Below, piece by piece: positions 1 to 12,779 of a stretch of 64,000 bases of DNA. A model generated the notes under the pieces. That model made no database searches. It saw nothing but the letters and a program-made list of their open reading frames with translations, and was not told the DNA's origin. A program made the position numbers and the translations under genes. Origin of the DNA: Chrysaora quinquecirrha (taxonomy: Eukaryota > Cnidaria > Scyphozoa > Semaeostomeae > Pelagiidae); assembly GCA_014526335.1 (NCBI GenBank), contig JACTAT010000015.1:2227917-2291916 (forward strand). Direction: 5' to 3'. Each line of letters opens with the position of its first letter. Within the stretch, counting starts at the first letter, position 1.

Positions 1-449
1 TCCATCAATTTATTCAGAATATTCTTTAGATAGAAGCGTAGAGATATAGCATTTCTATCGACAGAAGTGATTTTGCATCTATACTTAAATAAATACAGTT
101 TAAGGGTATTTTCACGCATACGATTTTCCATCACTAATAGTCCAAACAGTTACACAGTACTTCTTATGGTTATTGCCATAGGTTTATCATTTTATATCAA
201 TAATAATACTCAAGAAATACGAGAGATTCTATTCAGAATATCGTAGAATTGGCGCTAAATATGTTAAATTTATTATGATAATTTGAATCAGTTCATTGCC
301 ATTCCTTGCTATATATTTAAAGTTCATTAATACAAAGCAGTAGAAGTAGTGTTAACAAATATAGTTGTGTCTAGAAAAGAATATAAACAGTAAAAGAAAA
401 CAAACTTATACTTCTTGTTGATGTAAAAGATACGACCTGTTTAAAGGCA

Positions 450-1157
450 GTGATAACAGTGACGATGGAGCAAAAGATGAGGTTGATGCTGATGACGATC
501 CTGATGAGGATGATGATCATGATGCTGAAGTTAAAGATGACGATGTTGATGATGAGATGAATTATTGATAACCATCATGTTGTTGATGATGATGGTTATG
601 ATAATTGAGGCAATGATGATAATGATGATATGATGACGAGGAGGATAATGACAGCGATGATGATGGTGATAATGATGATGATGGTGGTGGTGGTGATGAT
701 AATGATGATGATAGTGGTGATGAGGATAATGACGGCGATGAAGATGATGCTGATTATGATGATGACGATCATATAACCATGGTGATGATGATTGCGATGA
801 TGCTGAAAATGAGGATAGCTCTGTTGATCATGATGGGGATGATGATGATGATGATGATGATGTTGATCATGATGACGTTGAACATGGTGACGGTGGTGAA
901 AGTGATGATAATGATGACAAAATTATGAAGATGCTGATTAAGGTTAAGATAGTGATAATGCTGATAGCAATGATGGTGATGATTATGATACTGATGGTAA
1001 CCATTACGTTACGTAGTTGATGGCGACGATAATGATAACGATGATGATAACGATGATGGTAATGATGATGGTCTTGATCATGACTAGAAGATGATGATGA
1101 AGATGATAACGATGATGTTGATGATGATGACGATGATGATAATCATGATGATCAAAA
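450..1157. repeat. GAT/TGA-rich imperfect microsatellite
   Basis: About 700 bp dominated by GAT, GAC and GGT triplets on the plus strand, with interruptions. It is open in several frames on both strands only because the triplet repeat lacks stops; the apparent proteins are poly-Asp/Met or poly-His/Ile and carry no domain. I treat it as an old, decayed trinucleotide array. It resembles the CAT array at 49.25-49.74 kb in composition (reverse complement). Confidence 0.85.
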
Positions 1158-2600
1158 TGAATATTTCTAAGCAAGGCAAAATCATACACTGTACAGTGAT
1201 CTGTTACCTTAATTTAGGCCTAACATTAATCACCAAACCTATTCAGTTAACTCGGATTTAAAATATTGATGGATTTAAGTTATCTTCATTTGACTTCTTA
1301 CAATAAGAAGACGATTAGTTTTGAAAATACATAGCATGTTATTTGAATTCAAATCAAAATCGAACAATTTGAATTCAGATTATCAAACACCAACTTATTA
1401 ACAGAATCCTACAGTCAAAGAAAATGTTTATGGTTGCCTATAATTAACTGCACTCTCTGACTCTTGAGGTTATCGTCATTGAGTGAGTAGAGATCTGAAG
1501 TAATTGAGTGTTGGATTGAACTGAATGAAACAAGAGCAACACAAGCTGCTTGAAACAATTGTGAAACAGTAAAGAGCTCCAAATGCTTTGGACTGACATG
1601 CAGACTCGTGCATTCAATTCTAAAATTTACGATTTCATGTATTTCCCCTTTTTCTTCCAAGCAGTGTTGTTGGGTACAAATTAGACGGTGCTATACTGGT
1701 CTAGTCATTGCCGTCCCTAAATTTTTTAAAATTTGGAATAGGCATTGTAACCAACATCACAAACTTAACTAAACAAAAAAAATAGTAGTTTGCCGATGCC
1801 GTTTTAGGGTCCCACTCTTTGGAAACAGCAGTAACAACCACTAACAACAACAACAACAAGATGTTTTCTTGCAAAAGAAAACAACGTTAAAACAATGCTG
1901 TATTTCAGTGCATTTATTATCATAGTGTTCTGAGCTAGCATAAATTAGATAGCCAAATTACAGGACTATAGCATTGGATATCTGGTTCAGTTCCGGAAAA
2001 GGTGAGAGTAATAGATAAGCCAATCACAGCTGTGGATTCAGGCCGCTCTGCATGTTGATTGGATATGCCAAACAGTTGGCATATCAGTACGACTTTTTGA
2101 CTAAAAGATTATGAGTCCCACTCTAAGAAAACAGCAATTATGTTGTTGTAGTTGTTGTAGCTGGGATGTGGAGGAGCAGAAATTAGGACGAATGTTCTAA
2201 GTCTAATGAACTACTTGGGAGGTTTGTGGTTAAGGTGGTAGCGATAACTAACACTACTCTAATAAAAGGTTTATTGAAGGCATGCATATATTAACGAGTT
2301 TGTGTTTTATTATTATAAGCAATATTGAACAGTTTTTAACAGATGTTTCTCACTTCGAATCAAGTATCATTAAGACAAGATAAGATAAGGAAGAAGTGGG
2401 TTGGAAAGATTATTCATTAAGATGGTTTGGCATACCTTACTGGTACTATTTGATAAACTACTGCTGGATAACGATCATGTTGTGGTTAAGAGCCATAAAT
2501 GACTTTAAGGTTTTATTGCAACATAGAATGAATCAAGACTATGAAAGAAACACCTAAACTCAAAACATTGATTCTACAGTAATGGATGAAATTAGTGAGA
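1158..2600. other. intergenic, nothing recognised
   Basis: AT-rich unique-looking sequence. ORFs are short, without splice-site or domain support. A short AAC-rich run lies near 1835-1860. I see no gene. Confidence 0.5.
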
Positions 2601-2604
2601 ATGA

Positions 2605-2690
2605 CCAAGTAGTGAGCGAGTCGGATTCTCAATTCAATGATCGAGGGTTTGATTCCCACCAAGCTCAAACTCGTCATGATGAGTGAGGAG
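2605..2690 (+). mobile_element. tRNA-like SINE head
   Basis: The segment has a tRNA-like order: a TAGTGAGCGAGTCGG-type A-box region followed about 30 bp later by GGGTTTGATTCCC, a good match to the polymerase III B-box and T-loop. It does not fold convincingly into a full tRNA cloverleaf, so I call it a SINE head or tRNA relic. The element's downstream extent is not clear. Confidence 0.45.
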
Positions 2691-3111
2691 AATCACCAGC
2701 CTTGTATAATTCCAGGCGAAAAGGCAGAAAGATTTAGGAGATGTGGTCATATTAAGAAGAATGACTCTCGTCTAAACTGGCCTAAAAAGCTTAACTCAGC
2801 AAAACGTGTAATAAATCCAACACATACCTTTTTGCTAGCTGTCTCCAAGGGACGTATGATAGACCATCTGAGCATGGCATCTTCTTAACTGAGACTCTGC
2901 TATCTTTTCTCATGTCTTTTTCCGCCACTCTTGCCATATTGTTCTTTCCTTACAGCGTAACTGTTGCAAACTTCCAAATTTTCTGAAAAATCAAACAAAT
3001 TTTTATGAAATTACATCTAGGCAGTTCATTAATGTAAGGGTAAAAAGAGATACGAGCTTGAAGCCACGAGGGGAAGCTTGTTCGTGGTTTTCAGAAATTC
3101 AAGTACACTTG

Positions 3112-3183
3112 CATCAAACATTGTTTGTCAAACATTTGGAGTTTGCAAGTTATCTAGCAAAAAATTTGACAATTTGGCCAGCA
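3112..3183. mobile_element. truncated copy of the CAAACATTG MITE family
   Basis: A short piece beginning with ATCAAACATTGTTTGTCAAA and ending in TTTGACAATTTGGCCAGC. It is similar to the termini of the longer elements at 3277, 14063, 45753, 47690 and 56289, and looks like an internally deleted copy. Confidence 0.55.
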
Positions 3184-3276
3184 TGAAAACAATGCAATGA
3201 GGCATTGATGAGATTTGCTTATTTAATACATCTATGGAATTAAAACAACTAATAAGCATCTTGCGTCCTCGCTAAG

Positions 3277-3555
3277 GTCCTTGTCAAAGGATCAAACATT
3301 CTTTGTCAATCATTTGGAATTTGCATCTAAAGCACTGTTTTAGTTTGGCCACGTCACAAAACATTGCTTGACAAGCACAAATAAGAAGAATTTGTTGCAC
3401 CATGTTTTTAAAAAATTCAAAAACATTTTTGTTTGAGGCAAGTTGAACAGTGCTTGACAAGCATCGTTTTGCGATGTTGCAAAACGGTAGAGCATTTTGC
3501 TTCACAAACAAATTTTCAATGTTTGACAAACAATGCTTAATCGTTAGCCAGGGCT
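3277..3555. mobile_element. MITE, CAAACATTG inverted-repeat family
   Basis: About 280-bp non-coding element. The left end reads TCCTTGTCAAAGGATCAAAC and the right end ACAAACAATGCTTAATCGTT followed by AGCCAGGGC, imperfect inverted repeats of one another. The interior repeats short CAAACATT/AATGTTTG motifs in both orientations and contains the CCACGTCACAAAACATTG motif seen in other copies. There is no ORF of meaning. Confidence 0.7.
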
Positions 3556-3559
3556 CACA

Positions 3560-5440
3560 ATGGCGGCAAATAGACTGACAGAAGGTCGTAGGCCCAAAAA
3601 AAGTTACATAACAAAGCCACCATGACTAAGGGGCTTGACTGCACCTGTTTACTACCCCCAGTGATTCTAATTCGGCTTTTCGTTTCCGACGTCTATGAAT
3701 TTCAGATCTTTACAGATTCATTTGTCCCCAAAAACACCCGTATCAACCCATTTGAAAGAAATATGTTTTTTACAAAAACTACGAATTTTAATCCGTCTTT
3801 CTCTTATTTTTCAGCCGAGAAAATCACGTGATGTACTCAACATCAGCTAGCCTCGGTTGCAATATTGCAGGACAGAACATCAATAATGAAGGTAGGTTCA
3901 AACATTAGCTAGAGTTATTACACGAGTCGAGTTAATGCTATTGAGTCTATGTTGGACGCTCAAATTACTGAGCAAGCACCTCTCAACAACCGAACAAACA
4001 GCTGTGTGGTTGGTGTTGTTGTTGTTGTTGCTGTTTGCGAAGAGTGGGACTCATGTAATAAGTCTAAACATTAGCTATGACTATCAATATTCGGTAGAAT
4101 TGGTAATATTCCTCATAGTATTGGTAATATTCCTCATAGTATTGGTAATATTCCACATAGCATTGATAATATCCTTCATTTCTCCGCGAGCCCGTTCAAG
4201 CGACCAACGGCATCAACCGCGCGATAAATTCAGCTATCTTTATGAGCCTCTTTAAAAATTCAACTCCACCTGATTCCACCTGTTTTAGTATTAAACATCG
4301 CCACTCCTTAATACCAGTACATAATTTCAACGAGAACAAAACGATTTTGAAATTGTTTACCAACTCTGTGGGTCTATAAAGAAAAGCTGCAAAATTATCA
4401 AAATTAGCAATCAAAATCTACTTCGATCATAATGAATTCAGACAGGCTTAAGTCGCCAACACTATAAATAACTGGAACATAAATATTGATCAATCAAAGT
4501 ATTAAGGATGTGTTAAAATCAAAGAAAACAATGATGCATGCATATGCATAGTTTTTGCTCTAGCATAAATTAGATACCCCATTGTATTGTATTGTGAAAT
4601 TCTTTAATGTCAAATCACTAATTTAAAACTAACATAGAGCAAACTTCAGAGATTGCATTAAGTTAGGTATTCTACTGCATAATGCAGAATGATCATGCGC
4701 ATTTGTTATCAAGAAACCCTATCTCCTTGAATAAACGCCCTTTCGAAAGAGGGCCCATTTTGGATTGAGCTGTCAATCAGGCTGCTCCCAGAAACTCCTT
4801 TGATGGTGTATGTGCATGGTCTTGATGGGAGGAATCAACAGACATCGTTTGCTGGTTGCAGCAAAACTTAATTTTCGAAAGAGCGTTAGTTATTCATAGA
4901 GTTTCAAATAATAGCTCCACTAATAGACGGATTTTTAAAGGTTACATACACCTCCGGCGCTTATTCGACGAACTTCGGTAGCGAAATTACAGCAGTATAG
5001 CACTGAAGTTTGGTTCAGATTCGATTTAAAAAACAGGCGCCAGTTTTGTTAGGTTAACGGCACGTTCTGAAATCTACAAGAGGTTGACTGTGGAGTACCA
5101 CAAGGTTCTTTTCTGGGTCCATTCCTTTTCTTAATATAAAATAATATCTATCAATGATCTCCTTACATCTCTTTATAACTCTATGTAATTTGTTACAATG
5201 TAAGCTCGTTACACCAGAATTCGATACACTTAGAACAAAATTAACGATCTGAATGAAACATTTACAGTGATTTCGATCGTCTGAGGGGACGCTTGGAGGG
5301 CGACGAATTGTCGTCAATGTCACAGGCAATGATAGCAGACTCTTAATCAATAAAGATCGTATATGTCCACAATCATCGCCAAAAATATTGGGGACACTAT
5401 GTTATAAGTATGTTTTAACTTAAAATCCCGGTCCCATTTT
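3560..5440. other. intergenic with short local repeats
   Basis: No gene seen. At about 4095-4163 there is a threefold repeat of a roughly 21-bp unit (TTGGTAATATTCCTCATAG-like). At 4728-4760 a short inverted repeat (GCCCTTTCGAAAGAGGGC) sits in the kind of GAATAAACGCCC context that recurs elsewhere in the window as a small dispersed repeat. Confidence 0.5.
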
Positions 5441-5442
5441 AA

Positions 5443-5503
5443 CCCCCCGACTCAATGTTGGGGCCACTGGTAACATAAATTTCACCAACATTGAGTCGGG
5501 GGG
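5443..5503. repeat. perfect 19-bp inverted repeat (hairpin)
   Basis: The arms at 5443-5461 and 5485-5503 are exact reverse complements (CCCCCCGACTCAATGTTGG), separated by 23 bp. Degenerate relatives occur near 8992-9095, 19711-19790 and 53171-53325, always as a C-rich arm with TCAATATT/TCAATGTT and a G-rich partner. This looks like the palindromic core of a small dispersed element. Confidence 0.75.
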
Positions 5504-5819
5504 AGGGGTATGCGTCTCTAGAGCCAGAATGTTAAAACAAAATTCGAAGTGGCCCAGCAATTTTGGCGAGGATTGTAGATTAGAGAGTGCAGACAAAAGA
5601 TGAAAGATTAATGTAGCTGTTATCAGCGAGTTCAAACCGTTTCTTTGTGTTGCTATAGAATTAAAAATGGTGGACATCTGCGAAGTTTAAACGAATCAAC
5701 ATCTCCAGCGCTCAAAACAAGCAATCTCTCAGCTAACAAATGTGATAAAAGGTTATGAAATCAAAGAGAATATAGTTAAACATTTAGCAATCTGGGTTTC
5801 AATTGAAATAAGTGAATAA

Positions 5820-6530
5820 ACAGCGGCAAAAAGTTAATCGAATACGGCAGAGTAACCACGCCGCGTCACCACCATTGAATTGACGTGGGACAAAGATGAA
5901 GGTCGTCTCTAAGTGGTTTAAGCCGCTGAGTGGATTTTCATGTGGAACAAAACGCCGTTTTCTAGCGCAAAGTCGGTCTTGCGCGCAAAACAAAACAGTT
6001 GAAAGGTCCACAGCTTCTGACGCTTGAAGAGCGCTCCACGTTGGCTCGTTTGCGCACGCTCAGATCTGGGCACTGCGTCCACACACTCAAAATAGAAAGC
6101 ATCCTCGACGGAGTTTGAACGGACTAAACCTTTTTCCTTGTAAGGTAACGAATTAAATATGACACAACGAAAATGCGAAAGAAAATCAACGAATTCTTCG
6201 ATTCTAGGACGAAAATTCATTCCGTGTATACAAAGTATGAAGCACGCCGCATTAGCAGTGTTTTTAAGCGGCGAAGGTCGGTCTTTAATGTCATGTCACG
6301 TCTGAACGGTTTACGCGGCAGAAGGGAATTTAATACGCCACAAACGGCATGTTGAATGAAAAAGGTTTTCTCTAAATACAGAAATATGGCGTAACAAAAC
6401 ACAGTTAGATAAAAAGTAGGAACAAGAAACTATTTCCTTGAGCAAATTTCTGTTTGAAAAGCAAAAAATTTGTCGCATCACCGTCGTTTCAAAAGACGCG
6501 CGTGAAATCAGTTGACGCGGTGGGGCGGAT
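5820..6530. other. GC-richer unexplained segment
   Basis: This stretch is clearly richer in CG dinucleotides than its surroundings. It contains short ORFs on both strands with Lys/Arg-rich translations but no recognisable domain. Near the edges are ACGCCGCGTCACCACC and GACGCGGTGGGGCGG, roughly complementary, so it may be an old inverted-repeat element. I cannot assign it. Confidence 0.35.
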
Positions 6531-7179
6531 TTGGAATATTAGCGGAATCTGAACGAAAGACCCTTATATAAATTACACAACATGACGCTAGAAGTACGGT
6601 ATTGAAACAAAAATTTTGAAATATTATACATATGAAAAAGAATTAATATTTGAGAACAAATGTAATTTTTCGCCATGAATAATGTACGCGCGCGTGCTAG
6701 TACAACGATGGATGTTATGATTCGCACGTAAAGTGACAATGTTCAATACCCAGCGTGGTTCCTGAATGATATTCATATATATAAGGTCTTGAATGAATAG
6801 TGTTTAAGAGAATACAATTCATTGATAATTACGGTGAATTCTTGGTTATGAAACAAAGTGCGGTGGCTGGATTGATGTTAGGGCCAGATATACGTTAATT
6901 AATTAATAGCAGAAAACTCAGAATAGCCACAAGAAAATCTGAGTTTTACAGGACAGTGTCAAGGACGTCAAACGTTGTACTGAATTTTGAGTGCTTCTGG
7001 GATCTTTTCATTTAATGAGGGGTGTGGAATACTTAACTTCGGTCTTTAAATCGCCATGGCACATATGTCAACAAATGTCGCTGGACTGGTGCACAGAAAC
7101 AGTCTGTCAGGGAATCTACTGGTTGATCCGAGTACCCTCAAATATGGCGGAGGTAGGAATATGATGTTTGGTTCGCTAC

Positions 7180-7585
7180 ATGCTTTCTTATAAGAACACT
7201 TAAGAACGCTTCGTTCACCATATATCTGAGTCCAAATAATTTATTCATATCACTCTGATTGAGCCCTGAATCTGCCATACACGCTTTTTATAAGAACACT
7301 AAAGAACGCTTCGTTCACCATATATCTGAGTCCAAATAATTTCTTTATAGCACACTGATAGAGCCCTGAATCTGCCATACACGCTTTTTATAAGAACACT
7401 AAAGAACGCTTCGTTCACCATATATCTGAGTCCAAATAATTTCTTCACAGCACACTGATAGAGCCCTGAATCTGCCATACACGCTTTTTATAAGAACACT
7501 AAAGAACGCTTCTTTCACCATATATATGAGTCCAAATAATTTCTTTATAACACACTAATAGAGCCCTGAATCTGCCATATAAGCT
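7180..7585. repeat. four-unit tandem repeat, 100-bp period
   Basis: Four units start at about 7190, 7290, 7390 and 7490, a period of exactly 100 bp, with a few substitutions per unit. Units 2-4 are preceded by ACACGCTTTTTATAAGAACAC, the same motif as the termini of the MITEs at 15551, 16002 and 20905. The array therefore appears to be built from a tandemly amplified MITE end. It is non-coding. Confidence 0.85.
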
Positions 7586-7589
7586 TTTT

Positions 7590-10540
7590 TATAAGCATAT
7601 AGTTTGTAAAAATACCGAGGCTCTAAACTGCTACAATTTAAGAATAAATTCAGAATAATATCGCCATGTTCAAACATCACTAGAAGTATGATTTTTTATA
7701 ATCTGTGTTTTTCAGATTTTTAAGTTCATTAACTGGCTCTCAAGGTAACTGCTTGACGCTAGATAGCTCTGTGATTCTTGAGCAAACTTTCAATAAATCG
7801 AAACTGGAAACTGTCGCTTAAGAACAATTTAAGAATAAATCTAGGGTCAAAATTGAAGATTTTAAGAAAATTGAGGCTCACAAAAATTTATAGCTACTAG
7901 CTTAGCTAAGTACATAACTAATAGTATAATTAGTATAATTTTCGTCTTTGCAAAGGGACGTTAAACCCAGGCTCCCATGCCTGGATGCAGCATGCACAGT
8001 AGGCCTAAATTAGCTGAAAAGGCTAGAAATAAAAGCCTAAACCCAAAATGGTATATATAATGGTATAACCATCTTAAAACCATACATCTTAAAACAAATA
8101 AACAAAAATAAGCCACATGTAGAAGAGGAAAGTTATATACAAATCTGTTTCCGTTCAGTAAATGAAAATATCTGCTGCAAATGGGTGCATTAGATGGTAA
8201 GCTCAAGCAACACGTTAAGGAGCACCCTTTGTTTGAGTTTTGCATTTTTTCTAAACAGCTCTTGACGAGTTTCTCCATAAAAATGCTACTGTCCCCGAGA
8301 AAGGAAAGACATATTGACCCTAATGACAAACCATTCATACTGATTTTCAAAAGAGTTTTTTAATGGTTGGGTGTATAGTACATAGTTTTGGTCTAAAATG
8401 AATAATAATTTGACGTTCGGAACACTCATTCAAGGAGACTATAAAAACTGAGAATATTATAGTGAGTACGTTAACGCGTAAATTGGATTCGAGGCTGATT
8501 GATACCAGAAGTTCAATCGTAACAGCCATGACGTCGTAATTAAAACCATACAGTTTAATGAAATCATATTCTTTAAATCTAGAGGTCTGACGATTGATTT
8601 GCAGGCTATGCTCGGATCTTTATCATTACGTTACATAGTCTGTACGAGGCTTTGGCGGCACTGTACGGATTGATTATGACTTTATATGGTTTAGTGGGCA
8701 TTTTGGCGGCAAAGGCAAACTTAATAGTTGCGTTTTCAACAATCATATGGTTTCTTTGACGGCCATGTGCGGATATCCAATTGTTACTAAACTGCTGTTT
8801 TAAAATTCGCTGCCGAATCGAATGTATTATAACAGGCTTGAGGCAATAAACATTAATCATAGCCAACTAGTTGTGGATCATTTTCATCGAATAGCAGTTC
8901 ACTAGGCTAAACAATGATGTTGCGCTACAATCATCGTCAATTAAAATTTGGGGACACTAAGTTATGAGTATGTTTAACCTTAAAATAATAATATATTTGG
9001 ATTACTGAATCCCCTCCCCCCTGATTCAATATTAAGATGACTGAAAACATCGATTTCGCCATTACTAAATGGCTTGAGTCGGGGGGAGGGAATGTGCGTC
9101 TTTTGAGTGATTATTAAGCTACTTTGTAGATACTTTGATAACTTCAGTGGCAACGTAGTTACAACTTCATGTCCACCATCTTCCAGAAAAATATAGCGCC
9201 TACCCAGACCTCTTTGAAAGGGTCTCAACATTATCAATTATCAACAAAATTCTTGTTCCGTTTCCTTGCGTAGATCATCTTCTTTCGGATTCAAAAATCT
9301 GTTTCGGCTGCTAGGCCAAAATTGATACTATTTGAGCAAATTGCGGCCCAAATCAGATGGCAAACGGGACGATGTTGCCTAGGGACGAGGTTGATGCTTA
9401 TTCTCCTTTGTTCAACAAATATTTTATGCTCTATCTTGCAAATGTTCAAAAAACACTTACAATTGAGATAGTTACCAGCACGTTATTGATTGATAAAAAG
9501 TTTAAAATAGAAACATACAGCGAAAAATTCAAAATAAAAGGTTACCATATGTTGCTATTACAACAGCTTTAATCGAAGAATGAAATAGTGATCGAAAATT
9601 CTTGAAATCTCATTCAAAACAGACTTTTTACCAGCATGAAGAAACTGAGTCTTCCTTACTGCTATAATGAAGAAACTGTGCTTCCAATTTCAAATACTTT
9701 AAAATAAATGTGTAATAACTACAGGATGTATTTGAAAAACCATTTCGGAATTTAAGTTTGTAAGTGAGTGAGGGAGACATTATATTTTGGAAACTGGCAT
9801 TGCCCGCTTGTTGAATTAAAAAATGTCAGCTCTCCGTAAGAGTCTTGGTCCGAATTATTAACAGCACTAAGATGGTATTATGTAGGCATTATCGGCGATA
9901 TGCGAGTGCATGGAACTTGAAAACCTATTTTATGAGACATCATGAGCAATTTTGATGCCAGTATTTTTCGGGCTTGCTGGATTTATAGTTCTGTACTTGA
10001 TATGATATGATATGAATAAATATTTATACACGAAATACACCCTCCAGCCTCTACTAATACATTTATAAAAGCAAATAAAATAATTTGAAAGGCAACGTAA
10101 TCTAAATTGTTAATATTGCTGCTTTTCCAGGGGGTCGCGTTTTGAAGTTAGCGTTTTTGATTAGCTAGTAGGTGTGCTTTCAATTCTTTTTTTAAAGCAA
10201 CCGAGAGTTGAGACATCTCGTATATCAACAGGCGTATCGTTCCATATTTTAGAGCCGAATTATTAAAGCCCTTTTTTGCATTATTTAGTCTTGAGATCTG
10301 AAGATCATGGCACTTTCTTATTTCATGGCTTGAATGCATTGATCTTAGCTCAAATTTATCCTAGAGACTTTCGGGGCTTAACTTATAACTGACCGATCAT
10401 AAGTGATAAGATTATTGATGTTCAGCCGATCGCAGGACCAGTTGTCTATTAATCTGGCACTTTCAATTATTGACCAGGCTCTATTTTGCAAACGCTGGGG
10501 AGTTTCAAGCTTGTGTTGGAAGATTATATCTACGTAAAAT
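7590..10540. other. intergenic; one degenerate hairpin relative
   Basis: No gene seen. About 8992-9095 holds a diverged copy of the C-rich/G-rich hairpin described at 5443 (TCAATATT near the left arm, GAGTCGGGGGGAGGG on the right). Around 9990-10020 there is a short GATATGATATGAT run. The ORFs lack splice signals or domains. Confidence 0.5.
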
Positions 10541-10549
10541 ATTACTTTC

Positions 10550-10568
10550 TGACGTCATTGTGACGTCA
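10550..10568. promoter_or_regulatory. pair of CRE-type palindromes
   Basis: Two exact TGACGTCA octamers lie at 10550-10557 and 10561-10568, three bases apart. This octamer is the classical binding site of CREB/ATF bZIP factors. The pair is 7.4 kb upstream of the Kv1 start codon and in no recognised promoter, so any function is inference. Confidence 0.35.
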
Positions 10569-11599
10569 CAGTAACTGATAACTGTCACTGTAATTCAGCT
10601 TAAAATTAATTATTCTAGATTTGCTGTTTTGTTTTGCTCTTCGTAGATTATGTTTCTGGTGCAGTGTAGTTAAGATGTCTATGTCTGAGAGGCTTTTTCA
10701 TGCACACTCTCACCCCTCCCCCCCCCAGAAATGGTGTAGCAGAATTTGCTGTAACGTAGCAAGAAAATAACTCAAGACAGACGGAGTTTTAACGTTGCCA
10801 TTATAAGATGACCAATGTGAGATGACCGAAATTCTAACTTTACAGAGCTAGTATTTATAGAGTTTTACATATCATGTGATTAGTGGCGTAGTTACAATTT
10901 ATACCCGCATACGTAAGCTAAAAGGAAGTTCTAAGGTTAGTCACGAGTTGATTATCTATTAACGTACATAGATAGAACATAGAGAAAGTTTGTAACGTGC
11001 AACATAACATACATAGTGATTACACGAAGAACATTATTGTTGTTGAAGCTGTTCCTACTAAAATAAAGATCAGGGTTAAGAACCAGCATCTTCGGATTTT
11101 GGCCAGCCGAAGGATTTTGTGCATGTGACTAAGGTCCATCATCTGCTTGCTTATAGTAAATCAGAGCTAGTGTTGAATTACAACGAAAGCAGGACCGCCT
11201 GTGCCTTTCACTAAAAAATCACTTTAGGGCCCTTCGTGAAATAGACTAATATCCGAAGTAACAACGATAGACCGAATCTTTAATTCAATCTTTCAGCTTT
11301 CTTTCTTTTTTGCAAGCAAAATCTCCATACTGAAATATGTAGGTTGCCACGGAACACAAAAAGAAAGCCTAGGAACGAGGCTCCCGCAGTTGAAATGAGT
11401 GCGAAGAATCGAAGAAGCGTCAATTGTGAATGACAGATCTGATTGGTTAATTCATGCATTATAAATATTACCTCTCTCAGGCGAAAACCTGAACACAAAT
11501 CTAGGTTTAGGTTTAAAGTAGCCCTACAGAATACAAGAAAATGATGGCTTGCGAAAGGTTTGAAAATTATTTCTAAAATAAGCGAACATTTATAAACAG

Positions 11600-11876
11600 C
11601 CAACTTAAACATTTTTATCGCTGCAAACAATCAAGAATTAGGAAGCGGGATCCATACATTTGCAGTCAAAACTCACATAACTTAACGCAAAAACCAATGT
11701 TTCCTTGAGTAGTTTCTAGCTTTGCTCACATATGAATGTCTCTTTATAATAGTAATGGCACTAAAATATTCAGTTGAAATTAAGGAGCTATTAAGGAACT
11801 TCTGGTACTACAGTTTGATCACAAGAGGTCCATAAAAAGGAATTTTAGGAACTAGACCTTGAGCTAGGTCCAAAAC
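11600..11876 (+). mobile_element. MITE copy, ACACGC family (5'-truncated)
   Basis: Closely similar, in the same orientation, to the element at 16002-16394. Shared blocks include CTGCAAACAATCAAGAATTA, TTTGCAGTCAAAACTCA, TTCCTTGAGTAGTTTC and CTTGAGCTAGGTCC. The terminal ACACGC repeats are missing on both sides. Confidence 0.65.
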
Positions 11877-12369
11877 GTATAGATAAGGATTTGATTTGGT
11901 AAGATTCGAATTATAGACAGTTTTCGCAGCGAAAAGGCCTGAACTATAGTCTGGGTAATTGAATAATGGCATTTTGGAAAAATCTAAATAAAGTTGTTTG
12001 TATTTTGATGTAAACTTTTTCATATTTTCGCCAAAGAGGATAACGTTTTCAATTAACAGGTAGATAAGCTAATTCATAGGTTTAGCTTCACGTTTAATTC
12101 ATAGATTCAACTTTTTGGCCGCAGGTTGACTCGATGGTCAGAGCAGGTGTTATCGTTTTTGCTTCACAATAACAACATGCTATCATGTCAACGTCAAATC
12201 ATCTGCGAGGCCAAAATTCACTAGTTACCAGTCTCATTAGTTACCAGTCTCATTAGTTACCAGTCTGCAGTAGTCACTAACTCTCTTTTGAGAACTGAAG
12301 ATCTCATTAAATGACTTTTGCATGGCTTTAACTAAATTTTCTATCACGCTAAATGCGTATAAAACGCAT

Positions 12370-12776
12370 AAATAACCTAGCTCAAGGCCTAGTTCCTATA
12401 GTTCCTTATTTTTGGGTATCTCTTGTTTAAATTGTAGCACCAAAAGATCCTTACTATTTGCCAAATTTTAACTGTACATTAGTTTCATAGCTAACTATAA
12501 TACAGAGATATCTTTATGTGAGCAAAGCTGGAACTACTCAAGGAAACATTTGATACATGCGTAACATACGATTTAAGTGAGTTTTCAGTAGCCTGCGTGC
12601 AGACTCAACTCTTTCTCATCAAAAGTTTTGACTGCAAATGGATGGAACCGGCTGCCTGATTCTTGATTAGTTACAGTGAAAAATATTCAAAATTCAAAAG
12701 TTCAGCGATTTTATCTTTAGTAGTAAAAGTTCTTTAATTTTTCCGGCCTTCTACATGTAGGTTCCTTATAAATTGG
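12370..12776 (-). mobile_element. MITE copy, ACACGC family (inverted)
   Basis: The reverse-orientation relative of 11600-11876 and 16002-16394. It shows CTAGCTCAAGGCCTAGTTCC, GAGCAAAGCTGGAACTACTC, TTTTGACTGCAAATGGA and CTTCTACATGTAGGTTCCTT. Together with the 11600 copy it makes a large imperfect inverted pair about 1.2 kb across. Confidence 0.65.
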
Positions 12777-12779
12777 TTC

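Noticed and set aside
7180..7585. CRISPR-like array
   Set aside because: The period is 100 bp with the whole unit conserved, not short repeats with unique spacers, and the window is animal DNA.
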